Source: Streptomyces antimicrobicus (GTDB taxonomy: Bacteria; Actinomycetota; Actinomycetes; Streptomycetales; Streptomycetaceae). Taken from it: DNA of 59,148 nucleotides. The notes under the pieces were generated by a model. That model was not told the origin of the DNA, made no database searches, and was given only the letters and a program-made list of their open reading frames with translations. The stretch is taken from assembly GCF_020532625.1 (NCBI RefSeq), contig NZ_JAJAUY010000023.1:1-59148 (forward strand). Reading direction: 5' to 3'. Numbering within the stretch: the first letter of the stretch is position 1; every line of letters begins with the position of its first letter. Of this stretch, positions 39,422-45,719 are shown piece after piece. A program made the translations under genes and the position numbers.

Positions 39422-39428
39422 ATGCTAG
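39417..39428 (-). promoter_or_regulatory. Stoperator-like 12-mer before the phosphoesterase
   Basis: CTAGCATTTGGA in the direction of transcription (one mismatch), overlapping the stop of the gene ending at 39425 and providing the GGAG of the next ribosome site. Confidence 0.6.
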
Positions 39429-39664
39429 TTATTGCCCGCGCTGAAAGCGGATTCGAGGCGAGACAGACGGATGTCGATCATTGCTGCATAGGCGGCCAGG
39501 TCTTGGGCCTCTTCCCTGGCGTAGCGGATCAGATCAGGCAGCGGAATCCTCTCGAACGTCTGGTCGCCGCCTTCGTCGTACTGCTCTGCTCCGATACCGA
39601 GGATTCGGGAGCGGCACTTACCGATGAAGTCGGATGCGTAGTCGGCGAGTTCGGCAGGGGTCAT
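39425..39664 (-). CDS. Hypothetical phage protein, 79 aa (MazG-like pattern, uncertain)
   Basis: ATG 39664 overlaps the primase stop (ATGA). Helical; the segment LIRYAREEAQDLAAYAAMIDIRL resembles the EExxD helix of MazG-type pyrophosphohydrolases, but the protein is short and only one acidic motif is evident. Coupled to the primase genes. Confidence 0.6.
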   Translation of the reverse strand: MTPAELADYASDFIGKCRSRILGIGAEQYDEGGDQTFERIPLPDLIRYAREEAQDLAAYAAMIDIRLSRLESAFSAGNN

Positions 39665-40308
39665 CGCTTGATCTCCAGTTGATCGAGTAGGGCGTCAGCG
39701 CCGTGCGCGAGCACAAAAGAATTGACGTCGTGTCCTGGGGGCATGGGGGATATTCGAGCGTTCTTGATCTGCTCGGCCACCTTCTCGGCGAATTCCATCC
39801 CCTGGCCTTTGTCATCCTGGTCGGCGAGGATGTAAACGGCCTTGTAGCCCTTGAAGCACCGGGCGAAGTAGCCCTTCCAGGCGCTCACGCCCGCGATGCC
39901 CACGGCCGGTATGCCAGCCTCGTTCGCGGTTATCGCATCGAACTCGCCCTCACAGATGGCGATATGGTCCGACGGCACCAACAGGGCGTTGGCGTTGAAG
40001 ATTCGAGGCGGATCGCCGGGAACGGAGCGGTACTTGGGGCCGTCGCCGTCGCCCAGGCGCCGGAACCGAATGGTGACGACTCCGGCACGGGTGATGTACG
40101 GGACGGCGAGCATGCCACGGGCTACTTCATGCCCCGGCAAGGGGTTTTCTACGTAGCCCAGCCTGAAGGATGCTGCGTTGTCCACGGACAGGCCGCGACT
40201 CCTCAAATACTCCACGGCGGCGGTACTGCGGGTCAGTTCGCCCTCGTACCTGGCCGTAGCTTCCTCCAAGAAGCTTTTCAGTGCAGGCTCGGGTACAAGC
40301 GAAGTCAC
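39661..40308 (-). CDS. Primase, TOPRIM-containing part
   Basis: 215 residues from GTG 40308 with AGGAAGG 6 bp upstream, so independent translation is possible. An N-terminal helical region (TAAVEYLRSRGLSVDNAASF), MLAVPYITRAGVVTIRFRRL, and the TOPRIM core: HIAICEGEFDAITANEAG (Glu) and AVYILADQDDKGQGMEFAEKV (DxD). This is the catalytic core of a DnaG-like primase. The zinc domain is encoded by the overlapping gene 40127-40516 in another frame. Confidence 0.88.
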   Translation of the reverse strand: MTSLVPEPALKSFLEEATARYEGELTRSTAAVEYLRSRGLSVDNAASFRLGYVENPLPGHEVARGMLAVPYITRAGVVTIRFRRLGDGDGPKYRSVPGDPPRIFNANALLVPSDHIAICEGEFDAITANEAGIPAVGIAGVSAWKGYFARCFKGYKAVYILADQDDKGQGMEFAEKVAEQIKNARISPMPPGHDVNSFVLAHGADALLDQLEIKR

Positions 40309-40516
40309 GGCATCCTTCCTGGTCTGCGATTACGTCGAAGCTGTCGCCCGAGATATCGCAGGCGAAGCACCGGAAGCGGTTCTCCTCGGTGCATACGGAG
40401 GCTGAGGCGTTCCGGTCTTCGTGGAACGGGCACTTCATTTTCCGGAAGCGGCTTCCTTCCGGAACGTCGCTCGCTCCGTAGTGCTCCAGAACTTCCGCGA
40501 TCGGGGGCTTATCCAT
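40127..40516 (-). CDS. Primase, CHC2 zinc-binding part (overlaps TOPRIM gene)
   Basis: 129 residues from ATG 40516 (GGGAGGGCGG upstream). Zinc domain MKCPFHEDRNASASVCTEENRF RCFACDISGDSFDVI (written in two parts) has the CPFH and CFAC ligands of DnaG-type primases. After about residue 70 (EGCRDF) the sequence loses resemblance to primases, because the homologous continuation lies in the +1 frame (40308 on). Either the primase is made as two proteins, or a shift joins them. Confidence 0.82.
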   Translation of the reverse strand: MDKPPIAEVLEHYGASDVPEGSRFRKMKCPFHEDRNASASVCTEENRFRCFACDISGDSFDVIADQEGCRDFACTRACTEKLLGGSYGQVRGRTDPQYRRRGVFEESRPVRGQRSILQAGLRRKPLAGA

Positions 40517-40532
40517 CCGCCCTCCCTTACGC

Positions 40533-40544
40533 TCCAAATACTAG
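40533..40544 (-). promoter_or_regulatory. Stoperator-like 12-mer before the primase genes
   Basis: CTAGTATTTGGA exactly in the transcription direction, 17 bp before the ATG at 40516 and 20 bp after the RusA stop. Confidence 0.65.
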
Positions 40545-40563
40545 TTTGGGGCGGGTGACCGAA

Positions 40564-40995
40564 TCAAAGAGCGGACGCAACCCGAATCAGGGCGCCCGGC
40601 TCTTCGCCCTGGCCGGCATAGACCTTGTACGCATGGAGCTTGACCACCTGGGCGTCGTCCTTGAACGCACCACCCATCCGTAGGGCGTCGAGAGTGCTCC
40701 GGCACAGCTTGTCGAGGTCGGGATACCGGGCCGGGAACGCGGGCGCTGTGTCCTTCAGGAGATGCGCGTAACGGCCGGTGCGATAGTGGCTCTTGGGCCG
40801 CTTCAGGCGGAACCAGACGGCCACTGTCACGAACGGCCAGGCCTCGAAACTCTGACGCTCGGCCTCGGCCGCCACCGCGGCCCGCCACGGCTTCACCTTC
40901 TTCGAGCTTTCCAGCATCACCCCGTTGCCGACGTGCCGCTTACTTCCCTGGGGGGCCGGAACGCCCGCAACGTCAATCTCTACGAGAGCGCTCAT
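40564..40995 (-). CDS. rusA: RusA-like Holliday junction resolvase
   Basis: 143 residues. Family marks: VPAPQGSKRHVGNG (about 12-25), PDLDKLCRSTLDALRMGGAFKDDAQVV (about 92-118) with the catalytic Asp residues of RusA. It resolves four-way junctions and branched DNA during replication or recombination. ATG 40995 overlaps the stop of the DnaB-like ATPase gene. Length is near the E. coli protein (120). Confidence 0.92.
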   Translation of the reverse strand: MSALVEIDVAGVPAPQGSKRHVGNGVMLESSKKVKPWRAAVAAEAERQSFEAWPFVTVAVWFRLKRPKSHYRTGRYAHLLKDTAPAFPARYPDLDKLCRSTLDALRMGGAFKDDAQVVKLHAYKVYAGQGEEPGALIRVASAL

Positions 40996-41786
40996 CCGGT
41001 GAGCCTCATTCGCTCCATGTCCGCATCGAGATAGAGGATCATGGCGCCGGAAGCGTCGGCCTTGCCGGTCCGATTCTTGACGACAGACACACCCATCTGC
41101 CGAGAGGAGTCATCTCCTATTCGGTGAAGGGTAAGAATCATTTCCGGCACGCGCCCGATCTGCCCCTTGATCTGGGACAGGGGCACAAGCACATTGCCAT
41201 CATTGCTGTCCCCTTTTACATGGTGAAGGGCTACCACACACGCCCCCGTCGTACGAGCCAGTTCGTGCAGGTACTCACAAACCTTTTCGAGGGCAACGTA
41301 AGAGCTACTGTCGCTCTCGGCATCCGGAACGACGTTGGAAATGTTGTCCACGATGATGAGTTCGGGCCACGCGCCATAGGTGGCGGCGAACGCCTTCAGC
41401 TCGCCTTCGAGGTCATCAATCGTGAGGGACGCGGTAAAGTCCCACCGAAGGTGATCGAACCCGTTGAGCTGCGCCTCTACCGCACTCGTCTTCCCGTGCT
41501 CTAGCGCGTTCTCGATGTCCCGAGTCGACCACCCGGAGACGTTCGCCGCGCAGCGAACGAACATCGTCTGGGGGTCCGTGTCGGCGGAGAAGTAGAAGGC
41601 CGGCACCCGCGCATGAAGGGCAAGAGCCATACTCAGCGCGGACTTACCGACACCGGGGGCCGCCGAGACGATCGTGAACTGTCCCCGACGGAAGTGAACC
41701 GTGTTCGCGGCGAAGGTCTTGAAGACGGTAGGCAGGGGCTCACCGGTCTTCCCGGCATCGCCCTTAGCTCGAACGATCGTGTACAA
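40992..41786 (-). CDS. DnaB/RecA-like replicative ATPase (helicase-like)
   Basis: 264 residues from TTG 41786 (GAGGAA upstream). Walker A SAAPGVGKSAL (about 41-51), Walker B ELIIVDNIS (about 141-149), ALHHVKGDSND and QIKGQIGRVPEMILTLHR near 185-220 match the DnaB C-terminal RecA-like domain. No DnaB N-terminal domain, so it is either a minimal helicase or a loader-type ATPase. Next to the primase and RusA genes. Confidence 0.85.
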   Translation of the reverse strand: MYTIVRAKGDAGKTGEPLPTVFKTFAANTVHFRRGQFTIVSAAPGVGKSALSMALALHARVPAFYFSADTDPQTMFVRCAANVSGWSTRDIENALEHGKTSAVEAQLNGFDHLRWDFTASLTIDDLEGELKAFAATYGAWPELIIVDNISNVVPDAESDSSSYVALEKVCEYLHELARTTGACVVALHHVKGDSNDGNVLVPLSQIKGQIGRVPEMILTLHRIGDDSSRQMGVSVVKNRTGKADASGAMILYLDADMERMRLTG

Positions 41787-41807
41787 GGGCGGTTCCTCGA
41801 AGGGCTC

Positions 41808-42107
41808 TTAGGCGGCGGACCAGACAGGAAGGGGCGCGCAGTTCCGGTATCGACTGGCCCGGAAGGCGCCCGTGGTGGTGATGAGTCCGCGCTTAGCGGC
41901 TCGACGCATTACAGGGCCGAGGGCGCGCGGCTCACGGGGCTTGACGAGTCCGGCGTCCCACAGGTCATCGGTAGTGAACTCGCCCATTCGGCCGGAGAGT
42001 TCGGCGATGAAGCCGAGGGCGTAGGACTTCCACGCCGCATCGGCGTTAGCGTCGACCTGGGCGATGGCGGCGGCCCGCTGCGCCTTGGCTTCGGCAATGG
42101 TGCGCAT
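41808..42107 (-). CDS. Winged-helix-like phage protein, 99 aa
   Basis: ATG 42107, preceded by GTTTAAAC and TGTCAGGGAGA. Sequence FTTDDLWDAGLVKPREPRAL then PVMRRAAKRGLITTTGAFRA is a recurrent actinophage family just upstream of the helicase; the pattern suggests a winged helix. Likely a replication initiation or loader accessory; inference from position. Confidence 0.75.
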   Translation of the reverse strand: MRTIAEAKAQRAAAIAQVDANADAAWKSYALGFIAELSGRMGEFTTDDLWDAGLVKPREPRALGPVMRRAAKRGLITTTGAFRASRYRNCAPLPVWSAA

Positions 42108-42175
42108 GGCTGTATCTCCCTGACAGGTTTAAACGGGATGGGGTGCGCGTTGGTCGGCAGTCGCGCCCCTGCCGC

Positions 42176-42187
42176 TCCAAATACTAG
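42176..42187 (-). promoter_or_regulatory. Stoperator-like 12-mer in the replication operon
   Basis: CTAGTATTTGGA exactly in the transcription direction, starting 8 bp after the stop at 42196 and about 70 bp before the ATG at 42107; the largest gap between this site type and the next gene. Confidence 0.65.
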
Positions 42188-42195
42188 TTTCAGAG

Positions 42196-42630
42196 CTAAC
42201 GAATGAATTCGAGGCTGCATGCGTCCGGAGTGCCCTGAGGGGCCGGGCAGGCCCAGGCCTTCCAGTTACCCGGCTTGTTCCTGTAGGGCTTTTCGAGGAA
42301 GCGCTTCGTGCCGTGCGGGCACGTCGGCGGGTTGCCGTAGGGGGTCTGGCCGGCCGGAGACGCGGACGGGGCCTGAGGGGCGCCGTGGGCGCCGTTCTGC
42401 GGGGCGGCGTCGTACTGGCCGGGGTGAGTCACCGGCCGGGCCCCAAGCTGGGCCCCAAGGGTCTCCTCGGCCCGCAGGGCCGTAACGGCTTCGCCGACCA
42501 GAGCGGACACCCCGGACCGGCCGTAGCCGTCGAGGATGTCGACCAGTTCCGTCAGGCTCTCGGCCTTCACGACCACCCACGACGCATCGTGGCCGCCGTG
42601 GGCCTTCATGGTCACGCTGATTTCAGGCAT
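42196..42630 (-). CDS. Phage protein with C-terminal zinc ribbon, 144 aa (ssDNA-binding-like context)
   Basis: ATG 42630 overlaps the nuclease stop. N-terminal beta-rich segment (EISVTMKAHGGHDASWVVVKA), a Pro/Gln-rich linker, and a C-terminal ribbon: TCPHGTKRFLEKP (Cys, His), then WACPAPQGTPDACSLEFI. This family regularly follows Cas4-like nucleases in actinophages and may bind single strands. Function inferred from neighbours. Confidence 0.7.
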   Translation of the reverse strand: MPEISVTMKAHGGHDASWVVVKAESLTELVDILDGYGRSGVSALVGEAVTALRAEETLGAQLGARPVTHPGQYDAAPQNGAHGAPQAPSASPAGQTPYGNPPTCPHGTKRFLEKPYRNKPGNWKAWACPAPQGTPDACSLEFIR

Positions 42631-43450
42631 TCACTGTCTCCTCGTAGGGGTATTGGCGTGCGTCCACGCCGTTGAAGTCGCAGAACCGGCGGACCGTGCA
42701 GGTCCGGCAAGCGTCGCCAGGGTTGGGCAGGAAGAGGCCGAGACGAACGGCTCTATCCATGTTCCTGAACCAGCGCGTGACCTTGTCGCGGTCGTAATCC
42801 TGAAGGTTCTTCGGGTCCGTGGGCGCGTTGTTCTTCGCCATGAAGTAGTCCCCGAATCCGGGCTTCACGCCGAAGAGGTCATCTAGCGCGTGATCGTAGA
42901 TAGCCAACTGGAAAGCGGTGTCCGGAAGTCGAGTGCCGGTCTTCAGGTCGCGCACTCGAAGGTGTCCGTCGGGGTACTCCACTACCTGATCTATGAAGCC
43001 GCGGACTTCGATCCCCCCCAAGTTGAGTGTGAACGGGAGCTCGACGGCCGGCATGCCGTCGACCGGTTCCCAGATTCGTTCGGGGGCCTCCATGGCGTAC
43101 TCGAAATACGCCTGCACCTGGTCGCGGCCCCGCTTTCGGCGGTTCTTGATGTCCGTCTCAGGCTTCGTCGTCCCTCCGGTCAGCCACCGGGAGATGTCGG
43201 GCTCGACGGCCAGGGCCGCAGCCATGTCCCGCTCCCAGGCCTCTTCGAACCACTCGGCGAGCTGGTCGGGTCCGTAGCGGCGGTTCGAGCGCTCCCATCG
43301 CTCAACCGCTTCGTGGTAGGCGGTTCCCTGGATGAACCAGGCTGCCTGGTTCTGCGGGGCCTTGGCCACCTTCTCCAGCCGGTAGGCCTCGCCGCATCGC
43401 ACGAAGGAGCTGTACTGCGACACGGACCGATGGGCGAGGGCATCGCTCAC
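42623..43450 (-). CDS. Cas4/RecB-like PD-(D/E)XK exonuclease with Fe-S cysteines
   Basis: 275 residues from GTG 43450. An early Cys (SSFVRCGEAYRL), the helicase-associated His (GTAYHEAVERWE), GFIDQVVEYPDGHLRVRDLKTG with Asp and Asp-x-Lys, QLAIYDHAL, and a C-terminal trio CRTCTVRRFC. The four cysteines imply a 4Fe-4S cluster, as in Cas4 and AddB. No CRISPR is present, so it is a phage recombination or resection nuclease. Confidence 0.9.
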   Translation of the reverse strand: MSDALAHRSVSQYSSFVRCGEAYRLEKVAKAPQNQAAWFIQGTAYHEAVERWERSNRRYGPDQLAEWFEEAWERDMAAALAVEPDISRWLTGGTTKPETDIKNRRKRGRDQVQAYFEYAMEAPERIWEPVDGMPAVELPFTLNLGGIEVRGFIDQVVEYPDGHLRVRDLKTGTRLPDTAFQLAIYDHALDDLFGVKPGFGDYFMAKNNAPTDPKNLQDYDRDKVTRWFRNMDRAVRLGLFLPNPGDACRTCTVRRFCDFNGVDARQYPYEETVNA

Positions 43451-43461
43451 GCTTCACGCTC

Positions 43462-43473
43462 TCCAAATACTAG
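43462..43473 (-). promoter_or_regulatory. Stoperator-like 12-mer before the Cas4-like gene
   Basis: CTAGTATTTGGA exactly in the transcription direction, 11 bp before the GTG at 43450. Confidence 0.65.
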
Positions 43474-43489
43474 GTTCGTGGTAAAGCGA

Positions 43490-43513
43490 AGGGGCAGCCG
43501 GTGAGCTGCCCCT
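43490..43513 (-). terminator. Hairpin between hypothetical gene and Cas4-like gene
   Basis: AGGGGCAGC with GCTGCCCCT around CGGTGA; exits toward TTCGCTTTACC on the minus strand. Possibly partial. Confidence 0.65.
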
Positions 43514-43536
43514 ACATCGCATATGTGGTTGTTGAG

Positions 43537-43908
43537 CTACCTGAGTGAGACCCAACAGGCCGAGGTCGTTTCGTCTTTATGGCCGCAGCCGAGGGTGTCG
43601 CTCGGCCACCCCTGGAGGGGGACTGCATCGTGGGGCACCATTTCTCGGGCCACCTCGAAATCCCACTCTTCGGCATTGCTGCGGCAGTACGCGAATTCAT
43701 ATCGGGTTCCGTTGGCGTACCGAACGCGCGCCAGGGTCAGCGTGTGTTCGACATCCCAAAGAATGTCTATGTCTTGAAGATCCACTCCGGCGTCATTCAG
43801 ATCAAGGGGATCCATCGGGCCCGCTGGATCGACGGGGCCGATTGGAGTAGAGCTATCCGACAGCATTGGACTTTTGGGCCGTTCCTTCCGCGCAACGATC
43901 CGCCTCAC
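43537..43908 (-). CDS. Hypothetical phage protein, about 123 aa
   Basis: GTG 43908 or, less likely, ATG 43866 as start; ribosome sites are unclear. The body LQDIDILWDVEHTLTLARVR followed by NGTRYEFAYCRSNAEEWDFEVAREM has a sensible alpha/beta pattern. The N-terminal Pro/Asp-rich part is low complexity. No recognised family. Confidence 0.55.
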   Translation of the reverse strand: MRRIVARKERPKSPMLSDSSTPIGPVDPAGPMDPLDLNDAGVDLQDIDILWDVEHTLTLARVRYANGTRYEFAYCRSNAEEWDFEVAREMVPHDAVPLQGWPSDTLGCGHKDETTSACWVSLR

Positions 43909-44047
43909 GCCTCATGGGCTGTCAGGTCGGGAATAAGACTGTAACCGGATCCCTTCACGCCGCCTTCACAGATGGTTGAGTCTCGCACAACCTGTGACCG
44001 CTTCGTAATGTCCGCTGCTGAACTGACGAGTAAGAATCAAGCTCACC

Positions 44048-44072
44048 TTTGCCGCCGTTTTAAGCGGCAAGG
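44048..44072 (-). terminator. Terminator overlapping the WhiB stop codon
   Basis: CTTGCCGC, loop TTAAAAC, GCGGCAAAG on the minus strand; the stem includes the stop codon of the WhiB-like gene. Confidence 0.65.
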
Positions 44073-44443
44073 CCGGTCGCGCGGCGCAGTCGGCGGACCA
44101 ACGTCGTCCGGGGCATGTCGAGTTCGCGCGCCATCGCAGAGATCGACATTCCTTCCGCCTGCATGATGCGAATGCGGGAATTGATCATCGCTTCGAGGGA
44201 GATCAACTGAAGTCGCTTCTCGGCCGCTCGGTCATCAGGCCCCAATCCGCCCCATATGCCGAACTCCTCATCCTGCCCCAATTCGGCGCACTCAGGGCGA
44301 ACCGGACAGTGTCCGCAGGCTTCCTTCGCCTCGCGAATTTCGGTCGACCTCTTGGAGAACCAGAACTCTGGGTTTACCTCACACGGAAAGCTCAAGATGT
44401 CCTCACTCCGACCGGTGCATTTCTGACCGCCAGGCGTGGTCAC
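44060..44443 (-). CDS. WhiB-family regulator with a C-terminal helix-turn-helix
   Basis: 127 residues from GTG 44443; earlier in-frame codons lie inside the promoter and leader. The Fe-S ligands are FPCEVN, then ACGHCPVRPEC, with the GIWGG turn after them, which defines the Wbl family. Unlike most, it continues with MSISAMARELDMPRTTLVRR LRRATG, a clear helix-turn-helix. Phage Wbl proteins (for example WhiB of TM4) alter host transcription and can inhibit sigma-dependent genes. First gene of the leftward arm after the repressor candidate. Confidence 0.88.
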   Translation of the reverse strand: MTTPGGQKCTGRSEDILSFPCEVNPEFWFSKRSTEIREAKEACGHCPVRPECAELGQDEEFGIWGGLGPDDRAAEKRLQLISLEAMINSRIRIMQAEGMSISAMARELDMPRTTLVRRLRRATGLAA

Positions 44444-44491
44444 GCAATCGGCATTCCGCCGGTCCTCTGTGGCCCCCTCGCTGACAAGTCC

Positions 44492-44528
44492 ATCTTCCCC
44501 GCGCGCCCCTGACCATGTCAAATACTAG
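44492..44528 (-). promoter_or_regulatory. Leftward promoter for the WhiB gene, built on a modified 12-mer
   Basis: CTAGTATTTGAC on the minus strand supplies TTGACA (44521-44516); 18-bp spacer; GAAGAT (44497-44492); leader CTTGTCAGCGAGG 5 bp later. The change of GG to GA in the 12-mer creates the perfect -35. Confidence 0.6.
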
Positions 44529-44544
44529 TTTCAGGGATGCGAAA

Positions 44545-44575
44545 GGGCCGCCCTATTTGATCAATAGGGCGGCCC
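44545..44575 (-). terminator. Terminator of the repressor candidate
   Basis: Perfect 13-bp stem GGGCCGCCCTATT around TGATC, exiting into TTTCGC on the minus strand. Confidence 0.85.
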
Positions 44576-44586
44576 GATCAGGTCAA

Positions 44587-45093
44587 CTACTGCCCGGTTG
44601 TAGGGGAGTCGAGAGCCTTCGAGGCGCCACCTGCCTGCGTCGCCTCGCTCTCCTTCGGGTTGAAGCGGATGAGGCTCTTGGCGTCGTCCTCGGGGCGCCG
44701 CTTCGAGTAGTAGAAGCCGCCCGTGTTCGGGGATGCCGGGTTGGGGGGCATGCTGCGGTCATAGCAGACGACTACGTCGGCTTTTCGCACTTCGCCCAGC
44801 CACTTCGCGAGCATCCGCGCCTTCACGTCGGGAATGGTCGTGTCGCCGCTCTCTTGTCGACTCAGAAGGCGGAGCATCATCGCGGGGCGCGCGTGGGCGT
44901 GCTCCGCCTTGACCGTCCACGGAAGGTACCTCTTGTGGTCCGGGCGCTTCTTCGTCTGCCCGCTGTCCCGCAGCTGCCAGTACACGGCTCCCTTGGTGAC
45001 GCCGTACATCTCGGCGATCTGCTCGTAGGACATGCGTGCGCGGCGGTGCGCCCGTAGGACATCGCTGCTGGGGAGCTGGCGGGGGGCCGGCAT
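44587..45093 (-). CDS. HTH protein, candidate immunity repressor, 168 aa
   Basis: ATG 45093 with GAGAGG upstream. The N-terminal helix-turn-helix is SYEQIAEMYGVTKGAVYWQL (about 22-41). A helical middle (RPAMMLRLLSRQESG, VKARMLAKWLGEVRKADVVVCYD) and a polar tail follow. Its place beside attP and the integrase, with its own terminator, is that of an immunity repressor, and its size is close to that of L5 gp71. That it binds the 12-mer is a hypothesis. Confidence 0.72.
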   Translation of the reverse strand: MPAPRQLPSSDVLRAHRRARMSYEQIAEMYGVTKGAVYWQLRDSGQTKKRPDHKRYLPWTVKAEHAHARPAMMLRLLSRQESGDTTIPDVKARMLAKWLGEVRKADVVVCYDRSMPPNPASPNTGGFYYSKRRPEDDAKSLIRFNPKESEATQAGGASKALDSPTTGQ

Positions 45094-45310
45094 GAGTACT
45101 GCCTCTCAGGCGTCGGTCTCGATCGAAGCAACCGCGGCGCTGAAGCTGGCAGTGAAGCTAGCTGTGACGCACCGCGGCTATGTTCAATATGAGTATACGC
45201 ACGTAGAGGCGACGGATTCCAAGTCCGCGTACAACCCTTTCACATTCCGGATTGTCGCGGTCCGTTTAATTCGGAAGGATGTTCGAACAGAGTGTTCGAA
45301 CGTGCCTTGA
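45092..45310 (+). CDS. Possible divergent small protein, 72 aa
   Basis: ATG 45092 overlaps the start codon of the divergent repressor candidate (shared CATG). GGGGGGCC lies upstream. Sequence MSTASQASVSIEATAALKLA then RGYVQYEYTHVEATDSKSAY. Cro-like position, but no helix-turn-helix seen. The 3' end contains the 21-bp palindrome. Either a real gene or an accidental frame. Confidence 0.4.
   Translation: MSTASQASVSIEATAALKLAVKLAVTHRGYVQYEYTHVEATDSKSAYNPFTFRIVAVRLIRKDVRTECSNVP
45281..45301. promoter_or_regulatory. Perfect palindrome beside attP, operator candidate
   Basis: Nine-bp arms GTTCGAACA and TGTTCGAAC around GAG; each arm contains a self-complementary GTTCGAAC. It lies 188 bp upstream of the repressor candidate and 79 bp from attR. 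Confidence 0.6.
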
Positions 45311-45379
45311 CGGGCTTATCTGAGGTGGCTAGCTTTGGTGCTTAAGAGCCGCGTTTCCGCAGGTCAGACAGCAAATCCT

Positions 45380-45389
45380 AGTTGTCCTG
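45380..45389. other. attR core (right prophage junction)
   Basis: AGTTGTCCTG, identical to 3567-3576; host sequence resumes to the right within the interrupted gene. A degenerate 12-mer (GCAAATCCTAG) abuts the core on the phage side. Confidence 0.88.
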
Positions 45390-45584
45390 GACGTTGCTGT
45401 CGGCGCCGAGGCTGATCGGGCCGCAGTCGGCGCGCAGCACCGCCGAGTACCAGATGCTCGCGCCCGCGCCGAGGGTGACGTCGCCGACGACGACGGAGGT
45501 GGGCGCGGTGAAGGCGTCGGGGTGGATCGCCGGCTTCTTGCCGCCGACCTCCGCGACGAGTGCCTGGTCCGCCTGGTGGGTCAT
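45380..45584 (-). pseudogene. Gamma-carbonic-anhydrase-like protein, N-terminal part
   Basis: ATG 45584 with GAGGAAGAGACC upstream. 68 residues ending SNVQDN, then a TAG that comes from the prophage side. Contains the start of the beta-helix (PTSVVVGDVTLGAGASIWYS, LRADCGPISLGADSNVQDN), matching gamma-CA proteins up to the metal-binding turns, which are in the other fragment (3226-3576). The lysogen should lack the full-length protein. Confidence 0.92.
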
Positions 45585-45719
45585 GGTCTCTTCCTCTGCT
45601 CCGGGTGCCGTGCCGCGCTTCCTGCACGGTAGGCCACGGCCCGGCGCGGTTCCGCGATGGGGTGAAGATCACAGCATCCGCGGCGGGCCGCCCGGGGTGC
45701 GGCGCACTACCGTGGCCGG

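Larger units (their letters stand above)
3567..45389. mobile_element. Integrated siphovirus prophage (about 41.8 kb), tyrosine integrase
   Basis: Bounded by identical 10-bp core sequences in the two halves of one host gene. Between them lie an integrase next to the left end, a full HK97-type head and tail morphogenesis set, lysis genes, replication genes and a candidate repressor next to the right end. When the ends are joined, the repressor candidate and attP lie beside the integrase, as in many temperate actinophages. Lower GC than the chromosome and near-continuous coding support one intact element. No transposase or large decay was seen, although the methyltransferase and the primase each span two reading frames. 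Confidence 0.96.

Noticed and set aside
42623..43450. CRISPR-associated Cas4 system
   Set aside because: Only the Cas4-like nuclease is present; no repeat-spacer array or other cas gene was found, and phages commonly carry this nuclease.
45281..45301. LexA (SOS) box
   Set aside because: CGAAC and GTTCG are separated by five bases, not the four of the Gram-positive consensus; kept only as a generic palindrome.
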